Origin: Steinernema hermaphroditum
Taxonomy: Eukaryota > Nematoda > Chromadorea > Rhabditida > Steinernematidae
Direction: 5' to 3'
DNA length: 64,000 bases
NCBI GenBank assembly: GCA_030435675.1
Contig: CM059624.1
Coordinates: 11,990,769 to 12,054,768, forward strand
The stretch's first letter is position 1; each line of letters opens with the position of its first letter. The notes under the pieces are model-generated. The model worked only from the letters and a program-made list of their open reading frames with translations, was not told the origin of the DNA and did no database searches. Positions 1 to 10,812 of the stretch are shown here, piece after piece. Position numbers and translations under genes: made by a program.

Positions 1-191
1 TTAACAAGATGGCTGTGCTTGTGTTCATCGAACGCTGTCTTGCCAGAATCGAAGACTGCATGGTGAAGATCCCCGAAGGCAAAGCGATGAGATTCCACAG
101 TCCGCGACACAGCTCTGGACTGGTTGCGGTGGCAAGCGATCACGATTACAATATGTTCCACCCCATCTTCGAGAAGCTCCTCGCGCATTAA
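1..191 (+). CDS. 3' terminal exon of a gene entering from the left edge
   Basis: An open frame runs from the window edge to a TAA at 189-191 (about 62 codons). Codon use is varied and protein-like, and the peptide ends in FEKLLAH. No splice acceptor is needed inside the window, so the exon probably starts upstream. I do not recognise a family. The 180 bp after the stop are T-rich and lack a clear AATAAA. It runs towards the minus-strand repeat-protein gene, so the two genes are convergent. It could also be a chance frame, because only 62 codons are visible. Confidence 0.4.
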   Translation, partial: NKMAVLVFIERCLARIEDCMVKIPEGKAMRFHSPRHSSGLVAVASDHDYNMFHPIFEKLLAH

Positions 192-374
192 TTTTGTTTG
201 ATGTTTGTCTTATGCTGGTTTTATATTTGTTTAGTTGTAACTTTGATAGTTTGATGAACCGTTACTAATTTGTTTTTTTTTGCCTTTGGTGCGTTGTTAG
301 AATCTGTCAGCTACCATATGTGTTATTGAATCGATTATTTTGTGCACATTGGGGCGGATTGCTCGCGGTTACAT

Positions 375-380
375 TTTATT
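375..380 (-). terminator. poly(A) signal AATAAA of the repeat-protein gene
   Basis: AATAAA on the minus strand, 34 nt after the TAA that ends the HDPNYQ repeat protein. Confidence 0.6.
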
Positions 381-413
381 AATGGTGCTCGAATTACACA
401 CGACAGGTCAGAA

Positions 414-1821
414 TCATTTCTTTTTGTCAACTCCGAAGCAATCACCAGCAACACCGGCCAGGGTCTGATAATTAGGGTCGTGCGTCCCGGCGATTCCACC
501 GGCAGCCGGAGCTTTCGGGGCCTTCGCTGCTCCTCCTCCTCCGCCTGCCTTCTTGTCAGCTCCGAAGCAATCACCAGCAACACCGGCCAGGGTCTGATAA
601 TTGGGGTCGTGAGTGCCGGCGACTCCACCAGCAGTCGGAGCTTTCGGAGCTCCTCCAGCGGGCTGCTTCGGAGCTGCGCCATCTGCCTTCTTGTCAACTC
701 CGAAGCAATCACCAGCAACACCGGCCAGGGTCTGATAATTGGGGTCGTGTGTCCCGGCGATTCCACCGGCAGCTGGAGCTTTCGGGGCCTTCGCTGCTCC
801 TCCTCCGCCGCCGGCCTTCTTGTCCGCTCCGAAGCAATCACCAGCAACACCGGCCAGGGTCTGATAATTGGGGTCGTGAATGCCGGCGACTCCACCAGCA
901 GCCGGAGCTTTCGGAGCTCCTCCAGCGGGCGCCCCTCCACCGTCCTTCTTGTCTGCTCCGAAGCAGTCTCCTCCGACGGCAGCGAGGGTTTGATAGTTAG
1001 GGTCGTGAATGCCTGCGACTCCACCAGCAGTGGGAGCTTTCGGAGCTCCAGCAGCGGGCTCCTTCGGAGCTGCCCCACCTGTCTTCTTGTCAGCTCCGAA
1101 ACAGTCTTGTCCCATTCCGGCAAGCGTCTGGTACTTCGGGTCGTGGGTGCCGGCCATGCCTCCACCAGCAGCCGGAGCTTTCGGCGCCCCACCAGCGGGT
1201 GCTCCTCCACCGCCCTTCTTGTCAGCCCCGAAGCAGTCTTGTCCCACAGCAGCCATAGTCTACAAAGCTCTTTCAAATACGTTCTCGGAGGATGAAGTAC
1301 CTGATAGTTCGGGTCATGCGTCCCAGCCATTCCTCCCCCAGCCGGAAGCTTCGGAGACGGTCCTCCGATGGGACCCTTATTGGGTCCAAAGGCGTCATTA
1401 CCGAGACCAGCCATCGTCTGATAGTTCGGGTCGTGGGTGCCCGCCATGCCTCCGGTCGCTGGCAGCTTCGGAGCGTTCGGGTTCGTGTTCTCGTTGCTCT
1501 TCAGATCTGTCTTCTCGTCTTCGCCATCTCCTTCTCCGTCTTCGTCTTCGCCTTCATCTTCGTCATCGCTCTTCCCGGCTTCTCCGTGGCCGCTCGGGAA
1601 TGGCGACTTTTTCCCCTTTTTTCCCTTCTTCCCCTTCTTCTTCTTCCTCTTCTTTTTCTGAAAAGTGACCTCAGAGCGCTTAATTTCAGCGCGCCACTGA
1701 CCTTCTTTCCACCGCATGCCGGAACCGCCACGGCGACGGTAGCACACCCGACCAGCATCGTCAGAAGGACGCTGCATTCGCCGAGCAGAAGCAAAAGCAT
1801 GTCAGCAGTGATGTCCACCAT
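414..1821 (-). CDS. Secreted protein with eight HDPNYQ-type repeats
   Basis: Three exons: 1821-1702, 1657-1301 and 1259-414; introns of 44 and 41 bp with GTCAGT/GTACTT donors and TTTCAG/TTGTAG acceptors; 440 aa. Residues 1-34 form a signal peptide (hydrophobic core LLLLLGECSVLLTMLVG; a second possible start is Met8). A Lys-rich stretch follows (KKKRKKKKGKKGKKGKK), then an acidic Asp/Glu-Gly stretch, then eight copies of a ~25-residue unit. The unit core is GTHDPNYQTLAGVAGDCFGADKK-like (HDPNYQ, then D-C-F-G or D-A-F-G, then DKK), separated by Ala/Gly/Pro/Lys linkers. Cysteine sits once per unit in the last seven copies. I recall similar DPNYQTL repeats in uncharacterised nematode proteins but cannot verify it; function unknown. 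The later repeats are nearly identical at DNA level, so they were duplicated recently. Confidence 0.8.
430..1445 (-). repeat. Tandem coding repeats of the HDPNYQ protein
   Basis: Units of roughly 110-130 bp encode the eight HDPNYQ modules. Alternate units alternate between GGGGGAAKAPKAPAAGG and APKQPAGGAPKAPTAGG-type linkers, which suggests duplication of pairs. The intron at 1260-1300 interrupts the second copy right after its NYQ. Confidence 0.75.
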
Positions 1822-3216
1822 CGTGACAGCGTCGTTTCCTGAACGGTATCGAAGAAGATGAAGTGTGCAGAACGGGAGAAAGCCTACCTGGAGTGAACAA
1901 CACGCGTGAGCGACCAGTCAGCAAGCCCGAACCCGAACGAACTGACCCCCGTCTACGTTGCATTCGTCTGTCTGGAGGGGTCTTTCGCTCTAAGCACTTT
2001 GCAGGTCTATTGTCTACGATCGGTTTCACTTTGTGGTTTGCAGGACCGTTGTCGGTATGTAAGCTACAGTATTCGACAAATGGGGCATAGAAACCCCAGA
2101 ATTTTAAAGTGTTACGGTAGAGTTGTATTTAGGGCGATGGGGATTCGTATCTTCACAGTCGTTTCTCAAAGGCGAGCAGAACCTAGCAGTTTGGGTACTG
2201 TCATGGACAGTTCATATGCACCTCAGGGAGTTCGTTCTGTGTTGTTTTGCGTATCATAAGTGCGTCAACTCTATTACTAATGCTGTTTTTCGAGATTTAA
2301 TTATCTCGGAAAACAGAAAACAAATGTTACGGATGGCTAGACGCCGTGTAACTACGCACCGTGATGTCATCTTGATGGGTCTTAGTAATTTACTGGTTAA
2401 AGATGAAACGGATAGGGAGAAACAGTTCGAAAAACCCAAATTCGATTTTCACTTTTTCTTTAAATCATTATTGCAGCATCATTTCAGCGTTTTTGGGTTC
2501 TTAGAAGTCCTTAGCTGAATCCAAATGAAGAGTAATGAAGTTCATACAGGGCGCGTAATTGCTCCGGCTTTTGCATAGGCATAAAACGGGTAAGAATGAT
2601 CGCGGTGGGCCCGTCATCATGGACAGCCCACGGATCCTCGCTATTCATCCATGACTACGCCCTGGTCCAAAATGGAAAGGATACGACAATGCTACCACAT
2701 AAAAACGGCAAAAGAACTCTAAAATGTGAGAATTTTTCAGAACAGTACCAATGTGACCAAAAGGTGAACCAAAACAAGAATTAAAAACGGGGTTTCAAGT
2801 TCAGAACCTGTCCGTTCTCGGGGTATACGAAGGACGGCGCCCGACGACTACTAAGAAGGAAAAATCTTAATCTCGTCCTTCAGTTTTGAGTCTTCTTGAC
2901 GAAGAGCTCGACTGTCCAAAATTCTCCCCCGTACCTCCCCACAAAAGGAAACATTTTCAAACACCATCCTAGATCTCACCACTCCACTTCCTTGATATAT
3001 GTAGCAAAAATGTAGGCGTCCTCGCTACTCATCACCTTCCTTTCCCTTCACACCAAAGAAAGTCCCTTTTCCCTCTCCCGCCCCGATTTCACCCTCGCGA
3101 CGCCAGGGGGGCGGCTTTGTGCTGCGGCGGAGGGCGGCGAAACGCCAAACGAAGCCCTGCGTGCACTCCTTATAAGCTCCGGCAAAGCCCCCTCGTGCCA
3201 GAACCTTCTTTCGAAG
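1822..3216. other. Intergenic, no convincing gene
   Basis: About 1.4 kb between two divergent genes. A plus-strand frame of 131 codons at 2123-2518 has no recognisable domain or flanking splice sites. A short palindrome (CTGTTTT...AAAACAG) lies at 2282-2315. A TATA-like CTTATAAG lies about 45 bp before the ATG at 3217. Confidence 0.5.
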
Positions 3217-3444
3217 ATGCGAATTCTCCTCTTCGTCCTCCTGCTACTGCTTTCCGTCACGTACGCCATGGTCCCCATGATGGCAGGTAGGGATACTGTA
3301 CTCCGCCCCCGCCCCCCACTGATCTTCTTTTCAGGATTCCGTGTCCGCGATCGCGGATCGTTGGTCCGAGAGGCTCCTTCTTCGGCCTACCGTATGCGTC
3401 TTCCCTTTGGACCCTACTCCTCAAACGGAGCGATCCTCTTCTGA
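3217..3444 (+). CDS. Small secreted peptide, MVPMMAG family member 1
   Basis: Exons 3217-3286 and 3335-3444, intron 48 bp (GTAGGG...TTTCAG), 59 aa. Signal peptide MRILLFVLLLLLSVTYA, then a mature peptide that begins MVPMMAG and ends NGAILF, rich in Arg and Tyr (FRVRDR, AYRMRLP). It is a paralogue of the minus-strand gene at 7061-7327, which has the same first mature residues, the same intron position and phase, and the C-terminus NGAVLF. The intron length is a multiple of three and contains no stop, so an unspliced 75-aa form is possible. No cysteines or enzyme domain. It looks like a secreted peptide (antimicrobial, cuticle or signalling); function not inferable. A TATA-like site lies just upstream. 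Confidence 0.75.
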   Translation: MRILLFVLLLLLSVTYAMVPMMAGRDTVLRPRPPLIFFSGFRVRDRGSLVREAPSSAYRMRLPFGPYSSNGAILF

Positions 3445-6400
3445 CCGAGTAGAAGACGATACCGTAATCTTAAGGTCTATTTATTCGCAAGCAATCGTTG
3501 ATAGTAAATGTGATTGTGTTGGCGCCTGGGGGAAAGCCGTTTGGGAGCGAATGACGTGGGGATTTGCATCTTGGTGGCCGAGTGTTTTCGCACGAAAGGA
3601 GAGACTCTAAAGGGCGAAAATCGGAAGCCGTTGCTCGCAGAGATTAATGTCTTCCTCTGGCCTCCCTTGTGAAGGGTCTTTTAGGAGTGGGAATGGGCCA
3701 TTTGTCTTTCACAGAGTAAATAAAGAGGTTTCGAGATTGTGGATGGGGTGTGGAGGGTTCACATTTCATAGTAGTGGACAGGGAATGGAGATTCTGAATG
3801 CACCAATGTGAGAGGAAAGACTCGATAAAGGAAAATACCACTAGGAATAAAGAACACATACTTGAGCTTTCAGATTTGACTATAGGGTGCTGAGGGAAGA
3901 TCAGACATGCCCTTTGGTAGAAAGTCTAGACAGTCGCCTTGTGTATAACGTTTATCATTGTGCCATTGGGTTATTCGTTTGTGAACTCAAGCGAAGGACT
4001 GGTCGTCTGTTCTCTGCATATGCCCCGCATCACAACATGAAGATTCCGAACACAACCGGCACAAAAAGAGCTTGCAGAACATGGCCTTTTTTCTCGAACG
4101 TTTATATGGGCCTATCATAGTAGTAATTACCGTAGTAATTATTCAGTCGTCGAATACTTTGGAGCTACTTCTAATCTGTTTTAATTTTCCACCCAATGTA
4201 ATACAATTCCCATTTGTAAGCAGAGTTCAAACTGCTTAGTCCATGTTAAGGACCAATCTCGGACACCAGAAGAATTGCTTGTGGAATCTTTGGCTTTTTG
4301 GAGGACGTGGGGACAAATTCTCCTTTTGTGGAGAGCGTTCTTTGACCAGGAAGTGCATGCCTGAACTTTGGCTTTCTGCTGAGGGGCAAATTATCTTTAT
4401 TTTCTCAAGCATATTCGGTCTTTGAGTTCTATCTGCACAAGCCTCCAAACGCGTGGAAGTGGAGCCACACAGATTTTTCTGAAAAAAAAGCAAAGTTGCT
4501 ATCTTTAAACTGGTAGTGCAGTGTTCATTTCCATGAATTTGAGGTGTTGAAGGTGAAAATAACACCAGTTTTGGAGGCCTTATTGGCACGGTGAGTTGAA
4601 TGTGGATCTCGAGGTTGCGGAAATGATCTCATTCGTATCCATACGTAGTATGAAACGCTCATTGAGCAGGAAATGCAATACTGCACTTTCCGCGGTGAGC
4701 AATAAGGAAATGAGGCGGGGGCGCACAAAATGATTTTTTTCGGGTTGAGGGGGCACGATAGAAGAATGTCATGTATTTCGGAGCGAAAGCAAGCAGCTTT
4801 TGGACGGTTTTGAACTGGTCAATTCACGGTAGTCGTTGGAGGTTTTGGACGTTGGTGCTTTTGCAGAATTAACCTTAAATTGGACAGGTTGAATGCGTTA
4901 AATCTTCGGTTGTCCAGTCATGTGATATCACTGGATGTCGAAACGATACATGTTAGTGAATGTGGAGTTTAAAAACATTAAATAGAGACCTGTTTAGAGC
5001 TCTTGTGTGACTTATTTTCTTGTTATATCTTAGGTCTAACGGAAACAGGCACAATCTAACACATACATTAGAGAATTAACTGAACATCTCGAGTTCCATA
5101 AAGTTTGTTAGGTGCACAGGCCAGTTCGAGTCCTATCCATGTGCTGATCTTGGTGACCCGTGATGAAGGGACAAGTCCAGAATGGCTTCCCTAATATGTT
5201 GCTCTATCTTATACCCCAATCCGGTCCATCGGTCCATCTTATCTTCGGTCATCTCCATCTTATCTTGCGGGCGTATTTTCGGTGGCCTCCATTCTTTGGT
5301 ATTGTTTAGCGGCCCATCCTAATGGCCCAACTTATAGAGCAATTTTCCAAAATTTAATCGGCAAATCGGAGTTTCAAATTTCTCACTTCTGATCACTTAA
5401 TTTAAGTGGAACCACTTCGGAACGAACCAGTTTGTGCTTAGCGATGCTTACAGTATCCCGTCATTCAATTCAATAGAATTAGCGGAAACGATCTCATTTG
5501 TATTACATTGAGAAACGTTCTTTGAAGGAAAAATGTAGGGAAATGCACTTTCCGTGAAATGAATCGGGACGTTTCTCGGAGCTCAGGACACGAAAACTTC
5601 GATGTCTTTGCTCCTTACCAGAGATGGGATCGGCCCAGCTGTATATTCGTATCAGCCGATCCGATGCCCATCTGTAGGCAGGACTTGAGATATTGAAGGT
5701 TAGTGAAGGAAGCCAAAGAAGCCCTCAGTCAAAGGAGACCTGTAGATCCTTGTTTTTACTGTTTTGCCTTTACTTCTCGATCTCACACTTCTACATTTCA
5801 CAAAAAATATTTTTGTTTCCCAAGGGAAAGCTTTCTGTGTTGGTCTTCTGAGGATCGCCTTTCGCATACACTTTGCGTACGTGGGATATCATCCTCTGGC
5901 GTCACTTCGTCTGCTTTTTTCTGTAATAGTGCTTGTTTCGCTCCGTGTTTTTTCCGCAATTTTTCCCATAAACAATCTCCAAGAACCTTCTGGTCAGAGT
6001 GGTCCGTTCGGCCTCGTTGATGGATTGCAGGAAACCCGCAGCAACTCCATCATGCTAATCCGAGAGCTATGTTTAGAGCGGAGCAGTGCCGGAATGGGAA
6101 ACCCTTAATCTTCTCCTCACGATGCGATAATCGGAATCGACGTGGGAGAAATGCCACCGGGAACGCTGGAAAGGACGTTGGAAGTACGGACGGGGCAGTT
6201 AAACGTGAAATATGAATGAGTGATTCCTGGTCGAGGATGCTTTGAACGCGTCATCTTCTATTCGGCCTTTGTTGGCGCGTTCTCGAGCGCATCGTGGACC
6301 AGGAGTCAGGTAACCCAGACGGAAAATTGCTCGCCGTCGATGTAAACACTATGCGGGGTTGGTGCGAAAGGGATCGAGGAATTATTTGCTCGTTATGAAC

Positions 6401-7021
6401 TCTAGAGGAACTTTGTTCACCACTTCCGGGTGAAAAGGGGGCGAATAGAATAAATGAAATAGGGCAAGATTCCCATCGACTGCGGTGCAGATGAAGAGAA
6501 TAATAAGAAATTATTCATGGCCTATTATTCATAAGTTTCCTTCACTAACCTTCCATATCTTATCTCTGCCAAGAACGGATCGAATCATAAATAATGAGGC
6601 ACGTCGTTCAAGTTACGGTACCGATGGCCTTCTGCGTTAATATTGAAGAAGAATATCATGACAAAGGGCTGTTTTGGGATCAGGTTGAAAGTTAACGGCA
6701 CTGTGGAGGACGCGTATGGCGCTTATGTTTTCATTCAAAGACCCGAAAGAATAGTATGCATGTCATTAAGGCGTTCACGTGTCTTTAAGGAAGACCAATG
6801 AATGAGAATACTGGATTACTGTAGTTTATTGCAAATATTTGGATCGCATACATAGATTACATAGACAGATATTACATTATTTGGTTGGTACTTCTAGATT
6901 GCTAGACAGTCTGTCTATTTGCAACTTCATTTGCAAGCTATCTGAAAGCGCCCATCTTGACCTTTTAAGACGACTAGACAAGAATGTAGAGCAGAGAGAC
7001 TGTATGCAAAGTGCAGTTTCT
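3445..7021. other. Intergenic, AT-rich; degenerate direct repeat
   Basis: No gene that I can support. Segments near 4618-4712 and 5480-5570 are diverged copies of each other (ATGATCTCATT..., then GGAAATGCA...CACTTTCCG). A run of CCGGTCCAT/CCATCTTAT motifs lies at 5220-5270. Confidence 0.45.
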
Positions 7022-7027
7022 TTTATT
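7022..7027 (-). terminator. poly(A) signal AATAAA
   Basis: AATAAA on the minus strand, 33 nt beyond the stop of the secreted peptide gene at 7061-7327. Confidence 0.55.
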
Positions 7028-7060
7028 TCCACTGAAGACGCCAAACAGCGCACGAATAGC

Positions 7061-7327
7061 CTAGAAGAGCACAGCGCCGTTCAAGATTCTGAAGCTGTAG
7101 AAGGAGCCGACGGGAGAGTCGACGCGGTAGAGAGGCCCATACGCTTCCACCTGGCCTCGGGACGTACGGTAGCGATAGCCTGAAATCGGAATTTTCACTC
7201 CTTTAATAGGAAGCGTGGAGAAGGGCCTCTGCTTGTTGATATCTGGCATCTTACCGGCCATCATTGGAACCATAGCTGAAGCAGTAGCAAGCAAAAGGAG
7301 GCAGAGGAGCGCGACTCTCATCAACAT
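7061..7327 (-). CDS. Small secreted peptide, MVPMMAG family member 2
   Basis: Exons 7327-7255 and 7179-7061, intron 75 bp (GTAAGA...TTTCAG), 63 aa. I start at ATG 7327 (MLMRVALL); a TTTCAG acceptor ends eight bases before it, as expected for trans-splicing. Signal peptide core ALLCLLLLATASA, mature part MVPMMAGYRYR... to SFRILNGAVLF. The intron sits at the same codon as in the 3217 paralogue, after the Ala of MMA. It is also a multiple of three without a stop, giving a possible 88-aa unspliced form. No Cys. The two paralogues are on opposite strands 3.6 kb apart, so this is not a simple tandem duplication. Confidence 0.75.
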   Translation of the reverse strand: MLMRVALLCLLLLATASAMVPMMAGKMPDINKQRPFSTLPIKGVKIPISGYRYRTSRGQVEAYGPLYRVDSPVGSFYSFRILNGAVLF

Positions 7328-9058
7328 CTTCGATCTGAAATTCTCCAAAAGTGAAGTGTTTACGGACTAGAACGTAGTCCGAAAAAGGTCACTTTTTGAA
7401 TCGTCTCACGTCATTTCAAGTCAGTAGGAGGCGAAGTGGTTCCCACTCCCTCCCAAAAACAAAAAGTGACTACAGACGGAGTGCAAATCGCCTTGACTTG
7501 GCCACGGCTCCGACGAACGCCTCTGGCGCTTCTTGGAAACGGGAAGACAATCAGGGCTGATTTTGCTTTGCTGCAACAAGGAACGCGTCACCGGCAGAAG
7601 CTGTGAAAGGAATCCGTGCGTCATTCCTTCGTTCCGACTCTTTGAGAATGCGGATTTGATGTTTGAAGGTGTTTTTAAGTCTCATCAATGGTGTACTGCG
7701 CAAAACTGCGACCCGGATAACATGTAATCATCAAGTGAAAAAATCCGTTTTAAAATACTACTTTTCGAAGAAAAATACGGACACGTCTGAGAACGTCGCT
7801 CTTGAATCTAAATTTAGTCCACAAGATTAGACTGTATACATAAGGGCAAGAGCAAAAATAGACGAATAGAGGAGAATATCTGACGATCTTCCATGGAATC
7901 GATCCTTGTAGCTTTCCTTTTCTTCTGATAGATCGTCTATGCGTTTTCCTCCCGGAAAGGTGTAGCGAAGTTCTCCCTGCTTATGAGGGAACTTTCGATG
8001 CCAAGGTTTCACTGAATGCGTATTACGTTAAAAGAGATGAGAAGTGGCTGTAGTGCTGATCTTTGACAAAATAGCTGAAATGATGAGGATGCGTGAAGTA
8101 AGTTCTATGGACTGACTATTGTAAACTCGTCTTTCATTTGTGCCCCCAGCGATCGGTCGGGTCGTCCGCTCGCTCTCTCTGAGGCTGTCTGAGCCGATTG
8201 AGTTGAGTGAGCGGTCGTTCTCGGCCGTCTTTGTTGGCGCAATGATCGCCCCGGCTCCCAGAAGGCCTGGAACACCAGGGAGCCGTAGTTCCACCGTCTT
8301 GCCAAGAAGCCCGTCACTGCCGCCCGACTCCACTCGCGCCGCCAGAGAAGCCGAAGAACCGCCACAATTCCGAAGTCCGCGTCGCCAGCTGCCTTGATGG
8401 TTCCCGGTTCGCCTGTTGTGCTCCGACAACGCGTTTCGCCTGCATGCCTGTTCTTCACTCGTGCCGCCCACGGAAGCTGCCGAAGAAGCTCCTCAACTCC
8501 GACGTCCGCGCCGCCACCTGAGCTGAAGATGGGTTTGCTGTGCTCCACCGTCTCCGGAATCAGCTCTTCGCCTCTCTGATGCCCGCGCACACTAATGGGA
8601 TCGCCGTGCTCTACTCTGATGTGCCGAAGTCAGAAGAAGACCGGCAACTACGGAGTGATAATGTGTTTCTTGTGCATATATATGACGTCTCGCAAGGCGT
8701 AAGCCTTTGATACGAGAAATAAACTCGTAAACTCGTAAACTCATGAAGGTGGTATTGTTGTTAGGGCTGAGCAGGAACTTGCTTTTGGTGTAGGGGATGA
8801 ACGCGTAAACGTCCTGAAAGGGAATAACGGTTTGAATATGCTAAAAGGAAATGCTTACATTTGCTTATAATCTTATAAGTAAATGCTTATACTCGGCTGC
8901 ACGTTTATAAAAATGCATTTTACCCCCTGTTTACAGAATTTCAGTCGAATCGGCTGAGGGCACTTAAATGTTTCCTTGTTAGAAGTGGGACAGCTGGGTC
9001 TCGCCGCGAGATGATTGAAGCTCTTTGTAGCGATCGAAAGGAGACTGTACAAGAGATG
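7328..9058. other. Intergenic with a GC-rich coding-like patch
   Basis: Between 8140 and 8590 the GC content rises and long open frames exist on both strands (161 codons on minus, 8590-8105), but no frame shows a domain. Two internal segments (8325-8385 and 8453-8515) are diverged copies of each other. The segment 8133-8175, read on minus, recurs at 25766-25812 (CGACCCGACC, then GCACAAATGAAAG). Possibly a decayed gene or repeat. Confidence 0.4.
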
Positions 9059-9513
9059 AATCGAGCACACTTCATTTTGCAAAACCCGACATAGACATCT
9101 GTTCCAGCAAGGTGCATCTGGACTTTGCCGCTCGGAGGCAAAGTTACTCATTTTTACTGCAATATTTGCCGTTTTTGAGTGGGAATACAAGTTAGAGGAT
9201 TTTATTTCCACTTCCTTTGCATATACGATACTTTGGATTTAGTCGTCTTGGTGTTGTGGACTCAGTGGATTTAAGGCGTGCAAAAAGTTTTACACAAAGA
9301 ATAGATAATTAGGAAGAAACAACAGAGAATGAGTAGCAAAAGCGACTTGCGCCGTGTTGCAAAGCTGGAGTGCACTGTTGACCGTAGATGTAAGGCATTT
9401 GCTCAGTCTGGATTTGTGGAACCTAGTTGCAAAGATGAGCTGAGAAAACTTCATTTTGCAAAGCCAGACATAGACGTCTGTTCCAGCAAAGTGCACCTAG
9501 ACTTTGCCGTGCA
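9059..9513 (+). repeat. Direct repeat pair upstream of the pseudokinase
   Basis: A ~77-bp sequence (CTTCATTTTGCAAA... to ...GACTTTGCCG) at 9069-9135 recurs at 9448-9513 with few changes. The second copy ends 36 bp before the kinase ATG, so the repeat may carry its promoter or 5' leader. Confidence 0.65.
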
Positions 9514-9549
9514 GACAGCTCGTTCTACTCCTTTTTATCTTTGGGTGCG

Positions 9550-10753
9550 ATGGGGTCGAAGGCGCGCGGCCGGAAGAAGCTTTCGCTGGGCGACGTCATA
9601 ACAAGGTGAGCGTTTTCCACGTGCCGGTATGTGTCTAACAGCGTCGTTTTTAGCAAAACATGCAGATATGTACTCTTACAAGAGCTTGAAAGCTTGTACA
9701 ACGGATGTATCTATGAAGTAGCGAGCAAGTCGCGCATGGAGACTAGGTTGGCGATGAAGATCGAGTGGAAGGTGGAGGGCCAGCGACATACGAGACTCGG
9801 CATGGAGGTAGGAAGAGAGGAGCGTGTCTTGGAAGCTGATTCGCCGATGCTTGCAGATAGCCGCTCTTCGACTCATCCGACAGAAAACCGTGTCGCCGCA
9901 TTTCGTTGACTTCATCGACCAAGGCGTCAACGACTCGTTCTACTTTATGGTTAGCACGCCAGTGGATGAAAGTCTCGACAGGCTCACGGAAGACACGAAC
10001 ATGCGCTTCGCTCCCCGCACGGCATTCGCAGTCGGAGTTCAGATGGTCGATGCTCTTCGAGATCTGCACTCCGTCGGGTTTATTCACAGGTTTGTTTCGT
10101 TTTGGCGCCGATGACTCAAGCTGCATTCCAGAGATATTCGCCCGTATAATTTCTGTCCAGGGGTAGACGGACGCAGCAGTATCCTCTACCTCGTGAATCT
10201 TGGTCGTTCTGTGTCGTACAAAAAGGAGGACGGGACGCTCCGAAAGCCGCGCACGAAGGCGCCCATCCGCGGAAAGTTGAAATTCATTTCGCTGTCAACG
10301 CACAGCTTCGCCGAGCAGTCGCCGAGAGACGACATTGAATCGCTCATCTACTCGATGGTAGATCTCTGCAATGGTCTGTCGTGGAGGTACTTGACGCCGG
10401 ATGGAATGGCGGCGCAGAAGAAGAGGCTACGCGAGTTTCCTGATGTGTGTTTTAGAAGAGTAAGTTCAGAGGCCGCGAGAAACACCCGGTGATCTTATAT
10501 GTTGTAGCTCTCTCCACCGACCATGAAAGCGATCCTCACATACCTGGATGGTCTCGACTACTACAAGTCGGTTGACTACGACTACGTCAAAAAGATGTTC
10601 ACCGAAGCAGCGAAACTCGAGAAGATCGAATTTCTCTCCGGCAAATACGAGTGGGAGTTCGACCCGGACCATGACTATTCGGACAACCAACCCCATACGT
10701 TCCAAGATTCTCCTCCAATTTCTGCAGACGACTCCGATTATCCCCTGTATTAA
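9550..10753 (+). CDS. CK1/TTBK-like kinase, probable pseudokinase
   Basis: Five exons: 9550-9605, 9654-9807, 9857-10089, 10132-10459, 10508-10753; 338 aa. It has the layout of the nematode-expanded tau-tubulin-kinase-like CK1 group. The Gly-rich loop is degenerate (LYNGCIYEV), the VAIK lysine is present (LAMKIE) and the helix C glutamate is plausible (MEIAALRLI). The catalytic loop is HRDIRPYNF with Asp and Asn kept. The DFG motif is VNLGRS, so the Mg-binding Asp is Asn. The activation-segment end is GKLKFISLSTHS (family norm GTxRYxSxxxH), followed by the typical PRDDIESLIYS motif. The C-terminal tail is acidic and Tyr-rich. Nematode TTBK-like genes are often sperm-enriched; that is family knowledge, not visible here. 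The loss of DFG Asp predicts weak or no catalysis. Confidence 0.85.
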
Positions 10754-10768
10754 CCGCATGAGATTAGT

Positions 10769-10774
10769 TTTATT
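10769..10774 (-). terminator. poly(A) signal on the minus strand between convergent genes
   Basis: AATAAA on minus (TTTATT on plus), 39 nt past the stop of the decayed minus-strand gene and 16-21 nt past the stop of the plus-strand kinase, so the two 3' ends overlap. Confidence 0.45.
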
Positions 10775-10812
10775 CACGAGATAAAGACAAATCCAAAAGA
10801 AGGCTTCGACCA

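Noticed and set aside
342..1861. Long plus-strand frames opposite the HDPNYQ repeat gene
   Set aside because: They are shadows of GC-rich repeated codons; splice sites, signal peptide and repeats fit only the minus strand.
2123..2518. 131-codon plus-strand frame
   Set aside because: No domain, no splice or leader context, low-complexity end (DFHFFFKS).
8105..8590. 161-codon minus-strand frame
   Set aside because: GC-rich region open on both strands, internally duplicated, no domain; kept only as a note on the intergenic region.
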